Assembly (NCBI GenBank): GCA_002395065.1
Contig: DGVS01000009.1
Coordinates: 1-30,369 of the forward strand
Source of the DNA: Caryophanales bacterium UBA4278
Lineage (GTDB): Bacteria > Bacillota_I > Bacilli_A > RFN20 > CAG-826
DNA: 30,369 nt
Direction: 5' to 3'
The position numbers and the translations under genes are program-made. A model generated the notes under the pieces. That model saw only the letters and a program-made list of their open reading frames with translations. It was not told where the DNA came from and did not search any database. This document shows positions 1 to 7,626 of the stretch, one piece after another; the stretch's first letter is position 1; each line of letters begins with the position of its first letter.

Positions 1-182
1 TTAAACCACATTTTGGCGTGTTCTTTTTCGTTTTCAGCTGTTTCTAAGAAGATAGCAGCGATTTGTTCAAATCCCTCTTTTTTAGCTTTGCTAGCAAAGT
101 AGGTGTACTTGTTGCGGGCTTGGCTTTCACCAGCAAAAGCGGCAGCAAGGTTTTTTTCTGTGCGACTTCCTTTAAGTTCCAT
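1..182 (-). CDS. rbr: Rubrerythrin, N-terminal part (cut by window edge)
   Basis: Sixty codons are visible before the window edge. The peptide starts MELKGSRTEKNL and contains AFAGESQARNKY and ETAENEKEHAK. These are the first two helices of the ferritin-like domain of rubrerythrin, with the iron-ligand glutamates of the E...ExxH pattern. Rubrerythrins are non-haem di-iron peroxidases that reduce hydrogen peroxide in anaerobes; the C-terminal rubredoxin-like domain would lie outside the window. The start is set by an AAAGGAG ribosome site at about 193-199, inside the end of the upstream gene, whose stop is only 1 nt away, so the two genes are one operon. The family assignment is firm; full length cannot be judged. 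Confidence 0.93.
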   Translation of the reverse strand, partial: MELKGSRTEKNLAAAFAGESQARNKYTYFASKAKKEGFEQIAAIFLETAENEKEHAKMWF

Positions 183-183
183 T

Positions 184-855
184 TTATTTTTTCTCCTTTA
201 CGGATGTTTCTTTACGAACTGGCTTACCAAAGCTCACTTCCGCTAACGCCAGTTGTCCAGCGTTATAAACATCCACTTTTCTTTCATGACCACTAAAGAA
301 GAATCGATTAATCGATTCCCAGATACAAACCCATGAGATGATGAGGAGTGGTTCCATTAACACGGAATTCCAGTTTCCAAAGATGGAAAGAAGAATGTAG
401 GTGATTAGAAAGATTAAGCCAAAACCAAGAATGAAGAATCCACTCCACATATTCTTACGGTAGGCTAAACGACAATCTTCGTATTCTAAGTTATAGTGAC
501 GAACAACAGTCTTACGAATGTTACTCTTCATCTCCTCAGAATACTTTCCATCATCATCAAAACGGATGACAAGAGGAATCGACGCTCTTAAGAAGAAGAC
601 TTCATTATTAATATAATCATAGATTTCAGGATTTAATCTTCGATTATAAGAGAACTCTGAGAATGGGGATTCAATCTTGGTTAAGTCAACATTAATGTAG
701 GCTTTTCCATCATCCATCACTAGAGCATTCTCAAAACGAATAGATGTACGATACTTCTTGGCGAAGAGTTCATCAATACGTCGATGAAAAATATGATTTT
801 CTTCTAATATTTTTCGTCGATCAAGTTTTAGAGCGTTCTTTTCTTCCTTAGTCAT
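184..855 (-). CDS. Two-helix membrane protein of unknown function, upstream of rubrerythrin
   Basis: The 223-residue protein has a charged N-terminal half (about 1-135, acidic/basic, with FDDDGKYSEEMKSNIRKT) and then two hydrophobic segments at roughly 140-160 and 167-187, with a polar C-terminal tail. I do not recognise the family. The stop lies 1 nt before the rubrerythrin start, so it is probably co-transcribed with it. No Shine-Dalgarno sequence precedes the ATG; a TATAAT box ends 9 nt upstream, so the mRNA probably starts almost at the start codon. A role alongside the oxidative-stress gene is inferred from position only. Confidence 0.75.
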   Translation of the reverse strand: MTKEEKNALKLDRRKILEENHIFHRRIDELFAKKYRTSIRFENALVMDDGKAYINVDLTKIESPFSEFSYNRRLNPEIYDYINNEVFFLRASIPLVIRFDDDGKYSEEMKSNIRKTVVRHYNLEYEDCRLAYRKNMWSGFFILGFGLIFLITYILLSIFGNWNSVLMEPLLIISWVCIWESINRFFFSGHERKVDVYNAGQLALAEVSFGKPVRKETSVKEKK

Positions 856-864
856 GTGCTTAAA

Positions 865-870
865 ATTATA
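865..870 (-). promoter_or_regulatory. -10 box of the 855 gene; near-leaderless start
   Basis: The minus strand reads TATAAT, then 9 nt (TTTAAGCAC), then ATG. No purine-rich ribosome site lies between them. A transcript starting the usual 6-8 nt after the -10 would have a leader of only 1-3 nt. The -35 is not convincing. Confidence 0.55.
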
Positions 871-922
871 GCAGTTTTCAAAGAAAATTGCGATAAAAAA
901 GCATTTTTTTGGTTAAAAATCA

Positions 923-951
923 ATAAAAAATTCCCCCGAGATGGGAGAATT
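923..951 (-). terminator. Rho-independent terminator after the 75-aa membrane protein gene
   Basis: On the minus strand AATTCTCCC (951-943) pairs with GGGGGAATT (937-929), nine pairs with one G-U, around a 5-nt loop, followed by TTTTTTATTG. Confidence 0.85.
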
Positions 952-969
952 CCTTATTTACTTTTACGA

Positions 970-1197
970 TTAAGCGTAGAAAGTAAGATCCTTGTTGGTC
1001 GCGACACTTAAGATGTCGAGAATCCAGAAGACTAAGGTAATTGGTGGAATTAATTGAAGAACGCCAGCAAGTACATGTCCTCTTTGAATTCTGGTGATTG
1101 CACCGAGCAACCAGGATGTGAATGGGATGATCGCGAGGATGAGGTTAACTAAGTCACCTAATCCAGCGTTGAGGTATCCCTTTGCATTATTGGCCAT
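970..1197 (-). CDS. Small two-helix membrane protein
   Basis: A 75-residue protein with two hydrophobic segments (about 13-34 and 42-63) separated by a short basic loop, TRIQRGH, ending in NKDLTFYA. The layout resembles small Pmp3/YqaE-like membrane proteins, but I cannot assign it to that family with certainty. The start is supported by an AGGAGGA ribosome site about 7 nt upstream. It has its own promoter (1222-1227) and its own terminator (923-951), so it is a single-gene unit. Function unknown. Confidence 0.75.
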   Translation of the reverse strand: MANNAKGYLNAGLGDLVNLILAIIPFTSWLLGAITRIQRGHVLAGVLQLIPPITLVFWILDILSVATNKDLTFYA

Positions 1198-1221
1198 TAA
1201 ATGCTCCTCCTAATGTTTATA

Positions 1222-1239
1222 ATTATACCAAAATTGGTA
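1222..1239 (-). promoter_or_regulatory. Extended -10 promoter with adjoining inverted repeat
   Basis: The minus strand has TGGTATAAT (TGn-TATAAT; hexamer at 1222-1227). The inverted repeat TACCAA-AA-TTGGTA (1226-1239) overlaps its upstream edge and could be an operator. It drives the 75-aa membrane protein gene. Confidence 0.5.
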
Positions 1240-1241
1240 AA

Positions 1242-1565
1242 TTATAGAAGAAATAATAACAAAACTAGTACGATTGGTGCAACAAGAACAATGATTGATA
1301 AGACAAGCATCAAAATTGTGTACCAAGTACGGATTTTAACAATATTACGAATGGCGATTGAGATTTGAATACCACCCATAATCACCGATGCTAATGAAAA
1401 AAGGAAAAAGAGTGGGATGATAAAAATCGCGAATATTGAAGACCAATCTCCACTATGAAGCATCTCATAACAAGCTCGAAATACAATAGCGTCATAAGTT
1501 AGACACAAGGCACAAACAGCCATGAGGATGCAGTTTGTAATAAAGGCTTTTTTAATCAGTTGCAT
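1242..1565 (-). CDS. Small membrane protein with three hydrophobic segments
   Basis: The 107-residue protein is mostly hydrophobic, with membrane segments at roughly 8-28, 42-68 and 80-107, and short polar turns (HSGDWSS; RNIVKIRT). It ends within the last hydrophobic stretch (LVLLLFLL). A GGGGAGA ribosome site precedes the ATG. I recognise no family or motif. Its stop lies only 44 nt before the next gene on the same strand, but that gene has its own -10 box in between, so co-transcription is only partial. Confidence 0.65.
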   Translation of the reverse strand: MQLIKKAFITNCILMAVCALCLTYDAIVFRACYEMLHSGDWSSIFAIFIIPLFFLFSLASVIMGGIQISIAIRNIVKIRTWYTILMLVLSIIVLVAPIVLVLLLFLL

Positions 1566-1663
1566 ATTTTTCTCCCCGAATGATTATAGTCCCAAATATT
1601 TTTTAGTCAAATCTATGATTTATATTCGCACAAAAAATAGTTAAGATTTACGGTTATTTTTAA

Positions 1664-1695
1664 ATAAAAGAAAAACAGGTTTTTACGCCTGTTTT
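1664..1695 (-). terminator. Terminator of the secreted nuclease gene
   Basis: Minus strand: AAAACAGG (1695-1688), 8-nt loop, CCTGTTTT (1679-1672), then TTCTTTT. It lies 25 nt past the stop codon of the nuclease gene. Confidence 0.85.
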
Positions 1696-1720
1696 GCTTA
1701 ATTTATCCAAGAATTGCTGG

Positions 1721-4700
1721 TTATTTTTGTTTATATCGACGAATGTAGAAGTATCCACCAACAGCAGCAATCATAATGACACTAGCCACAACAATAATTG
1801 TGATATTTGTGGCGTTATTTAATGTTAGTGTTGTGACTGAAGTTGGAGCTTTTCCAAGTGTCACAAGTTCAGACATGAAGGCTGTTTGTCCATGCTTTTG
1901 GACACAGACTTCATATGTCTTCATCATACGTTCAATACATGCCTCACCTGAGTCATCAGAGTATTGAGCAGTAGCATACTTAATTAAGTCTTTAGCGTAT
2001 GCTTCTTCAGCTGACCATAAAGCAGCAGCTTCGGTTAAGAATGTGCTATAGGCAGATGAACATGTTGACCAAGCTGTTGATAAGTTTGTTGTACATCCGG
2101 AAGTAGTATCCATCGCTGCATTAAATGCTTTGGCAAACTTCACTGCAACTCTTTGAGCAGCGATGTGGTCAAGAGAGTTAGCAATGTTTACTGACGATCC
2201 TGATGTCGTATAAGTAACTTTTACAGCTTTGCAGTAAATAGCTTTTACTGCAGCAGATGCTTTATAAATGCGAACAACAATTCGTCCAGCGCTTGCACTA
2301 CCAGTAAATGTCTTATCACTGGCTGTAGTATTAAATGATTGAACTTCACCAAACGCGTTACCTCCAACGGTTACAGAAACAGAACCAGTGACACCAGAGG
2401 CACCAGATGCATTAACAACAACTTGTGTTATTGTTCCAGAAGTAAATGAATCAGAAACAAGTTGAATATATTCAACTGCAGCACTACCTGTTCCATAATG
2501 AATGCCTTTAGTTGCGTCAAAATTCGATTCGGCGGCATCTGAAGTAACAGTCCAAGTTTTACCATCGTCAGCTGTACCAGAACCTCCGCAAGCAGCGGTA
2601 AATGTTAAATCTGAAACATTCGATGATGGTTCTTCGGTTTTCATGATTGTATTTACACTTTGGGTAACTTGAACAGCGCTAGATTCAGATGTAGTTAAAG
2701 AACTATATGTAGCAGTTAATGTTTTACCATCATCTGCAGCTACCCATGTGTGTGGAATAGAGATTGTTGTTCCACCAAGTTTGACTGTTAGTTGACTATA
2801 AGTCAAAACAGTTTGATGGCCTGCACCGTCATTATATGTAACGGCCCAAGAATTAACATCTGTTCCACTCAAGGTGGATCCAGAATAAACGTTTATTGTT
2901 GGAGCAGTCCACGAAATGGATGGATTAGCGGTAACAGTGATTGTATACGTAGCTGTTTTTGTAACACCACCTTCAGTATAAGAAACCGTGACAGTCTTTT
3001 GACCGGCACTAGACAAACTTGGTGTTGAAACACTTGTCGGTGTGACAATATCATCGGTACCGTCGTCATAATTGGCGGTTACAGTCAAACCTTCATAACT
3101 AAATGTATCTCCAACATTAAATGTTGTTGGAACATTACTTGTATCAAGTGTAATGCTATCTAATGATTTTGTTGTTTGAGCCTCGGTATATTTAAATAAC
3201 TCTAAATCATAATATTCTGTGCCACCAGCCGTAACATTACTGGTGGAAAATCCACCAAAATAATTATAAGTGCCAAGACGATAAATTAATCCACGGCCAG
3301 ATGTCTGAGAGGTAAATCTAAATGTTCCTTTTGTTCCTGCGGAAACAGTCCAGGAATAAGAGTCAGTATTTTGTGATAAATTCGTACCACTTCCATAAGC
3401 AACATATTTATTTGCATTGGGATCTTTGACAACCACTGTTCTACTATTACCAGAACCACTCACTGTAAGAGCAAACTTTCTCGAATTTCCGTCACTTTCT
3501 GAAATTACATTATTGGTTGCCGTTACATTAGTGCCAGAGTACTTGCTACTACTGAAATTGTAAGTCATTCCTTTTAAAGAAGATGAGGTGTCAGCAGCAA
3601 TAACATAATTTCCAGATTCTAAGGCACTTAATGAACTAACTTTTATATAAGAAGCTTCGGTTGGGCCACTAGGTTTAGTTACAGTTACAGAACAAGTAGC
3701 TGTATAACCGCCATCACTTGTGGTAGCAGCAATTGTTGCGTTGCCTTTAGCAACACCGGTTACAATACCACCTGAAACTGTCGCAATAGTTGTATCACTT
3801 GATGTCCATGTAACATTCTTGTTTGTAGCATTAGATGGGCTAACTGTCGCAGTTAATGTGACATTTTTTCCTGCTTCTACAGAAGTAGAGCTTGGACTGA
3901 CGGAAACGCCTGTCACAGCAACTGTTTCGCCAGAAGGATCATTATAATCATTAATTGTGTCACTTAATGGTTGAGCATATCCTGTGCTTTGATAGCCAGA
4001 TTCAGCATTTCCCCAAATAAAATCAGCCCATTCAGGGAAATCAATAAATGGGTTTCTATTAAACTGATAGTTATTATAAATTAAATTATTGCGATGAATT
4101 TCGAATGGTGTTGGTTTAAATGTGCGATTCCATTCAAGTAAGTCGGAGAGTATCCCATAAGGAGCAGGGTTGGTTTCGCTGCTACCTACAGATGTATCGC
4201 CTTTTACTATGTGGTCAACTAAAACAAGATTTGGGTCAAAATCTGAAATACTTTCTTTTCCAGAATAATTGTTATAGCATGCAGCCATGTAGAGCAAAGC
4301 TCTAGCTATTCTTCCTTTATCAGCATCGTTTGGCTCAAACACCACATTTTCATCGTCTTCGGAACTGGTATGAACAGGTGTCCCAACTTTATTACCAGAA
4401 ATAATGAACTTTGGAGCAATTGAACTAGCTTCGCCTTCAGCAGCTTCTTTAGAAGCTACTTTAACGTTTCCATAAGAGGTATTGCTGTGAAATTGTTGAT
4501 TAACAGCTTTTTCTCCTGCAATTAAATGGTGCAAATCAGTTCCAGCAGGACCAGTTGCACCACTAGCAGCTTTAAAACCGTGTGACTGAGACCAGACGTG
4601 TTCTTTATCAAAACTTGCTGCAGTTCCATTTAAAAATCTAGTTGGGCCATTCCTTTCGTAGTCAACATATAACATAGTTATATATGGATTATTATCTTTT

Positions 4701-5116
4701 TCTTGTGAATGGCTATAATTTGTGATTTGATTCAGTGTTGAATTATAAGTTCCGCTCGATATTGAACTAATTGGAGAATTTGTCCAATCTCGATCGGTAA
4801 TTGTATAAATTTGTGTAACTCCGGCACTTGTAATAGAACCATATGGGTAGTAAGTAATATCATCATGGATAATATCTCTTAAATTCTTCAAAAGATTCGT
4901 TCCGCTTCTTTCGTTTTCAGTTAAGTTATTTAACGCGCCATAATAACTTCTGATTTCCGATTCGGTATTGTCGTTAAATTTGATTGTTGTTGGAAGCGTT
5001 GTTGAATAATGAACAGCATATGTCTTTTTTGCTTCTTTTTGAGGAATTAAAAAAGCCCCGAAAGTCAACGCGAAACCGGTAAGAAGTAAGCCGATACCGA
5101 GAGTTCTTTTTTTCAT
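1721..5116 (-). CDS. Secreted, membrane-anchored endonuclease I fused to Ig-like modules
   Basis: The gene encodes about 1131 residues from the chosen start. An upstream in-frame ATG at 5146 is possible, but ATG 5116 is followed by a signal peptide (MKKRTLGIGL plus a hydrophobic core) and preceded by GAGG at 8 nt. Counting from the 5146 ATG, residues 55-400 are an endonuclease I (EndA/Bsn-type) domain: FDKEHVWSQSHG near 180, DLHHL near 204, NQQFHSNTSYGN near 216, and FNRNPFIDFPEWADFIW near 362. The KEHVW histidine and downstream Asn/His match the beta-beta-alpha metal nuclease core. A BIg2 domain follows (407-490), then further beta-sandwich modules to about 1000, a helical four-cysteine region, one membrane helix (about 1112-1132) and a short basic tail. 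It should degrade extracellular DNA at the cell surface for nutrition or biofilm turnover (inference). It is far larger than typical 250-300 residue family members. Confidence 0.88.
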   Translation of the reverse strand: MKKRTLGIGLLLTGFALTFGAFLIPQKEAKKTYAVHYSTTLPTTIKFNDNTESEIRSYYGALNNLTENERSGTNLLKNLRDIIHDDITYYPYGSITSAGVTQIYTITDRDWTNSPISSISSGTYNSTLNQITNYSHSQEKDNNPYITMLYVDYERNGPTRFLNGTAASFDKEHVWSQSHGFKAASGATGPAGTDLHHLIAGEKAVNQQFHSNTSYGNVKVASKEAAEGEASSIAPKFIISGNKVGTPVHTSSEDDENVVFEPNDADKGRIARALLYMAACYNNYSGKESISDFDPNLVLVDHIVKGDTSVGSSETNPAPYGILSDLLEWNRTFKPTPFEIHRNNLIYNNYQFNRNPFIDFPEWADFIWGNAESGYQSTGYAQPLSDTINDYNDPSGETVAVTGVSVSPSSTSVEAGKNVTLTATVSPSNATNKNVTWTSSDTTIATVSGGIVTGVAKGNATIAATTSDGGYTATCSVTVTKPSGPTEASYIKVSSLSALESGNYVIAADTSSSLKGMTYNFSSSKYSGTNVTATNNVISESDGNSRKFALTVSGSGNSRTVVVKDPNANKYVAYGSGTNLSQNTDSYSWTVSAGTKGTFRFTSQTSGRGLIYRLGTYNYFGGFSTSNVTAGGTEYYDLELFKYTEAQTTKSLDSITLDTSNVPTTFNVGDTFSYEGLTVTANYDDGTDDIVTPTSVSTPSLSSAGQKTVTVSYTEGGVTKTATYTITVTANPSISWTAPTINVYSGSTLSGTDVNSWAVTYNDGAGHQTVLTYSQLTVKLGGTTISIPHTWVAADDGKTLTATYSSLTTSESSAVQVTQSVNTIMKTEEPSSNVSDLTFTAACGGSGTADDGKTWTVTSDAAESNFDATKGIHYGTGSAAVEYIQLVSDSFTSGTITQVVVNASGASGVTGSVSVTVGGNAFGEVQSFNTTASDKTFTGSASAGRIVVRIYKASAAVKAIYCKAVKVTYTTSGSSVNIANSLDHIAAQRVAVKFAKAFNAAMDTTSGCTTNLSTAWSTCSSAYSTFLTEAAALWSAEEAYAKDLIKYATAQYSDDSGEACIERMMKTYEVCVQKHGQTAFMSELVTLGKAPTSVTTLTLNNATNITIIVVASVIMIAAVGGYFYIRRYKQK

Positions 5117-5188
5117 AGGGGTTTCCTCTTTTTTGTAGTTACACATTAAATTGTGTAAATTACATAATACAAATTTTGTTTAAAAATT

Positions 5189-5212
5189 ACCACACAAATT
5201 TATAAGTGTGGT
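5189..5212. promoter_or_regulatory. Inverted repeat in the divergent nuclease / deiminase intergenic region
   Basis: ACCACAC (5189-5195) and GTGTGGT (5206-5212) are perfect arms around a 10-nt A/T centre. It lies about 75 nt before the nuclease start and 68 nt before the deiminase start. It could be an operator or a transcript hairpin. The protein that would bind it is not evident. Confidence 0.45.
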
Positions 5213-5221
5213 TCAAAAATA

Positions 5222-5272
5222 GTTAGATTAGTCTAACCAGAAATACTTCTTTTAAACAAAATGTTTTATAAT
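5222..5272 (+). promoter_or_regulatory. DtxR-like box plus -10 of the deiminase lipoprotein gene
   Basis: GTTAGATTAGTCTAAC (5222-5237) fits the GTTAG-N6-CTAAC boxes at the feo and ABC promoters. TATAAT lies at 5267-5272, exactly 29 nt after the box, which is the distance seen at both of those promoters. Only the upstream box is present. The -10 ends 7 nt before the ATG and there is no ribosome site, so the message is probably leaderless. The -35 (ACTTCT at 5245-5250 if spacing is 16) is poor. Confidence 0.6.
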
Positions 5273-5279
5273 AAGCAGC

Positions 5280-6827
5280 ATGAAGAATTCTCGTTTTCTT
5301 TTTTTATTTCTGTTAGTGGGTTTACTCACACTTTCTTCATGTACATCCACAAACAAGAAAATTAAGAAAACGAGTCGATCAATTAATTCAATAACTTCTA
5401 AAGAAGTTGAGACAAGTCAAACACCAAGTAGTAGTCTTACTGTAGCGTCTTCTATAAGCACATCAAACACATCATCTTCTAGTACTTCATCATTAACAAA
5501 GGATTCATCGATCACTCCACCACCAGAAGATGATTATCAAGAAATTAAAACATTCACAAAAAGAATGCCTGCCGAATTTGAACCATGTGAACAAGTAATT
5601 ATGTGTTATCCAGAGATGATGGATGCTTCTGTTTATAAAGAAATCGCGAAAGATAATAAGATCCTTTTACTTTGTCATAAATCAAATAATGAATCATCAC
5701 GAATTATCGAAGCGCAAAACTGGGTTACATCAAACTCAATGAAAGAAGAAAACTTCACTTATCTAGATATGAATCTTGATGCTCTACAATCTTATTGGGT
5801 AAGAGATTTCTCTCCATTTTTTGTTTATAACAATCTCGATCTAGGCATCGTTGATTTTACGTATAATCGTTCTCAAAGAACAAACCAGAATAAAGTGCCT
5901 CAGAACTTAGCGACATATTTTAATATGTCTTACTCCAAGATGAGTTTGACTCATACCGGAGGAAACCTCATGCAAAATGGACGAGGAACAGCGTTCTCTG
6001 ATGATTTAATTATTAATGAAAATAGCAACAATGAAACACTCGTTCGAAGTCAGATGGAAACATACACCGGAACAGATAACTATGTGATTACAATTGATCC
6101 TCAGGGAGACTATATTGCACACATTGACTGCTGGGCCAAGATTGTTTCACCAGACAAAATTATTGTCGCGAAGCTTCCAATAAGTAATCCACGTTATAGT
6201 TACTATGAACAAGTAGCTAGTCAACTAGCGAACACCAAGTGTTCTTATGGATATAACTACAAGATTTATCGTGTGGAAGAACCAGGTGGCAACACAGTTG
6301 CACCTTATACAAACTCGTTAATCACGAATAAACACGTTTATCTACCATTAGGTAGTAATTCAACATATAACCAGAAAGCGATGCAAGTTTATCAAGAAGC
6401 ACTTCCGGGTTATGAAATTCATGGAATCGCTAATTCTAATCATGAAGAATTACAATTTTTAAATACTGATGCCCTCCACTGTAGGACACATGAAATTCCA
6501 TCAACAAAAAATGTCTTTATTGATTCGAGAGAAGTTCTTCACGACAATGTTTCTAGTTCCACTAAGAAACTGGTGAAATGTAACATTGTTTCTTATGATA
6601 AGCAAAGCTTAAAGAGTGTTAAATTATATTACTCCATCAATGATGGAGCGTATCAATCGGTTGATATGAATAAATACAAAGATACATCAAACTATACCTT
6701 TGAATTCACTTCCTTAAATGAAGGAGATAACGTTAAATATTACATTGAAGCGATTGATAATAATAACAATGTTGGGAATGATCCAATCTTTAAGGAGAAA
6801 GACCCGCATCAGTTTAGTGTGATTTAA
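5280..6827 (+). CDS. Lipoprotein of the peptidylarginine/agmatine deiminase family
   Basis: The 515-residue protein starts with a lipoprotein signal (lipobox LTLSSC, Cys21), followed by a Ser/Thr-rich linker (about 33-82). Residues 95-420 match the Porphyromonas-type peptidylarginine deiminase / agmatine deiminase fold: YWVRDFSPFF (Asp176), TGGNLM, HIDCW (His281, Asp283), YTNSLI (Asn345) and DALHCRTH (Cys401). The spacing of these residues closely follows Asp130-His236-Asp238-Asn297-Cys351 of the P. gingivalis enzyme. Residues 430-515 form a short C-terminal beta domain (LYYSINDGAY). The expected reaction is hydrolysis of a guanidino group to citrulline (or carbamoylputrescine) plus ammonia outside the cell. 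Surface location and the Ig-like domain favour a protein or peptide substrate, but this is inferred. It is divergently transcribed from the nuclease and carries a metal-regulon-type box. Confidence 0.85.
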   Translation: MKNSRFLFLFLLVGLLTLSSCTSTNKKIKKTSRSINSITSKEVETSQTPSSSLTVASSISTSNTSSSSTSSLTKDSSITPPPEDDYQEIKTFTKRMPAEFEPCEQVIMCYPEMMDASVYKEIAKDNKILLLCHKSNNESSRIIEAQNWVTSNSMKEENFTYLDMNLDALQSYWVRDFSPFFVYNNLDLGIVDFTYNRSQRTNQNKVPQNLATYFNMSYSKMSLTHTGGNLMQNGRGTAFSDDLIINENSNNETLVRSQMETYTGTDNYVITIDPQGDYIAHIDCWAKIVSPDKIIVAKLPISNPRYSYYEQVASQLANTKCSYGYNYKIYRVEEPGGNTVAPYTNSLITNKHVYLPLGSNSTYNQKAMQVYQEALPGYEIHGIANSNHEELQFLNTDALHCRTHEIPSTKNVFIDSREVLHDNVSSSTKKLVKCNIVSYDKQSLKSVKLYYSINDGAYQSVDMNKYKDTSNYTFEFTSLNEGDNVKYYIEAIDNNNNVGNDPIFKEKDPHQFSVI

Positions 6828-6844
6828 AATTTGTTATATTTTTA

Positions 6845-6873
6845 TTGAATACAAATAAAGTATTTGTGATAAT
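6845..6873 (+). promoter_or_regulatory. Sigma-A promoter of the structured leader / DUF3800 gene
   Basis: TTGAAT (6845-6850), a 17-nt spacer, and GATAAT (6868-6873) with TG at 6865-6866 giving an extended -10. Transcription should start near 6880. The ATG at 6874 that opens the long reading frame is therefore not in the message. Confidence 0.75.
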
Positions 6874-6879
6874 ATGATT

Positions 6880-6931
6880 GGGCACGGTGAGAAACCGGGG
6901 TCCATCGGATGGAGGGAGTATTATTCCCTCC
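6880..6931 (+). ncRNA. Riboswitch-like structured leader, possibly guanidine-IV (mepA motif)
   Basis: The transcript begins at about GGGCACGG. It forms hairpin 1, CGGT(6885-6888)-GAGAA-ACCG(6894-6897), then hairpin 2, TCCAT(6901-6905)-CGG-ATGGA(6909-6913), then a terminator whose 5' arm starts at 6911. Hairpin 2 and the terminator share GGA (6911-6913) and are mutually exclusive, so stabilising the aptamer would allow read-through (an ON switch). The GGGCACGGTGAGAAACC core and the ON layout resemble what I remember of the guanidine-IV class. I cannot check that, and the downstream gene is not a transporter. A structured attenuator is well supported; the ligand class is tentative. Confidence 0.6.
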
Positions 6932-6940
6932 TTTATTTTA
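6911..6940 (+). terminator. Intrinsic terminator of the leader (expression platform)
   Basis: GGAGGGA (6911-6917), 7-nt loop, TCCCTCC (6925-6931), then TTTATTTTA. It lies before, not after, a gene: the DUF3800 start codon is at 6946. Its 5' arm overlaps the 3' strand of hairpin 2. Confidence 0.8.
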
Positions 6941-6945
6941 TATCG

Positions 6946-7626
6946 ATGAAAAAACAAAAAGAATTGCATGTATATATTGATGAAAGTGGAGATTTTTCAC
7001 CATATTCCAAAGAAAATCCTCTTTATGCGGTTTCTTTTGTTTTTGTTGATCCTAGCGAAGATAACAAAAAAACAATTAATCACTTTAACCTTAATCTTGA
7101 AAGATTGATTGGTGGAAATCACTTTGTTCATGTCGGTAATTTAGTAAGAGGCGAAAAGCCTTATGAACACATTTTTCGAGAAGAGAGAGTCAAACTATTT
7201 TATGCTTTATATTTATTTTCTTATTTTGCTAAATACAAAGTAATTGTTTCTTCGCTGTTAAAAGATACAAAAGCCGATTTGACGAGAAAGTCAATATCTG
7301 AACTAATAATTAATAATGTCGACAAAATCGAATCTTTTCTTAAAAAATATCAGTCGATTATTCTTCATTATGATTTTGGCCAAGAACGCCTTGCAGATAT
7401 TATTACTACAGCATTTGTTTTTAAATATCCGAATTGTAAAATGATTAAAACAAAGCAATCAGAATCACCATTTATGCAGATAGCAGATTTATTTGCTTAT
7501 TTTGAATTGCTGAAATATAAAGTTTCAAAAGGTTTCATTACAAAAAGTGAACGAAATTTTTTTGGAAATTTTAAAAATATAAAAAATAGTTACTTAAAAA
7601 ATATTGCTGATAAATATCTTATCTAA
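6946..7626 (+). CDS. DUF3800 protein
   Basis: From ATG 6946 the protein has 226 residues. The start was chosen because the longer in-frame ATG (6874) sits at the -10 box, upstream of the predicted transcript start, and the intervening stretch codes for the leader RNA. YIDESGDF lies near residue 8, HVGN near 68, and SPFMQIADLFAYF near 180. DESGD and the late Q-ADL pair are the hallmarks of DUF3800, a family with an RNase H-like fold and conserved acidic residues that suggest metal-dependent nuclease activity, often found in accessory or defence-type loci. No clear ribosome site lies just before the start; GGAGGGAG at 6911-6918 is part of the terminator. The stop overlaps the convergent XRE gene stop. 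Function unproven. Confidence 0.82.
   Translation: MKKQKELHVYIDESGDFSPYSKENPLYAVSFVFVDPSEDNKKTINHFNLNLERLIGGNHFVHVGNLVRGEKPYEHIFREERVKLFYALYLFSYFAKYKVIVSSLLKDTKADLTRKSISELIINNVDKIESFLKKYQSIILHYDFGQERLADIITTAFVFKYPNCKMIKTKQSESPFMQIADLFAYFELLKYKVSKGFITKSERNFFGNFKNIKNSYLKNIADKYLI

Noticed and set aside
5117..5146. Ten-codon extension of the nuclease gene
   Set aside because: The ATG at 5116 has a good ribosome site and is followed directly by a classical signal peptide.
6874..6945. In-frame 24-codon N-terminal extension of the DUF3800 gene from ATG 6874
   Set aside because: The ATG touches the -10 hexamer and lies upstream of the predicted transcript start; the stretch folds into the leader RNA and terminator.
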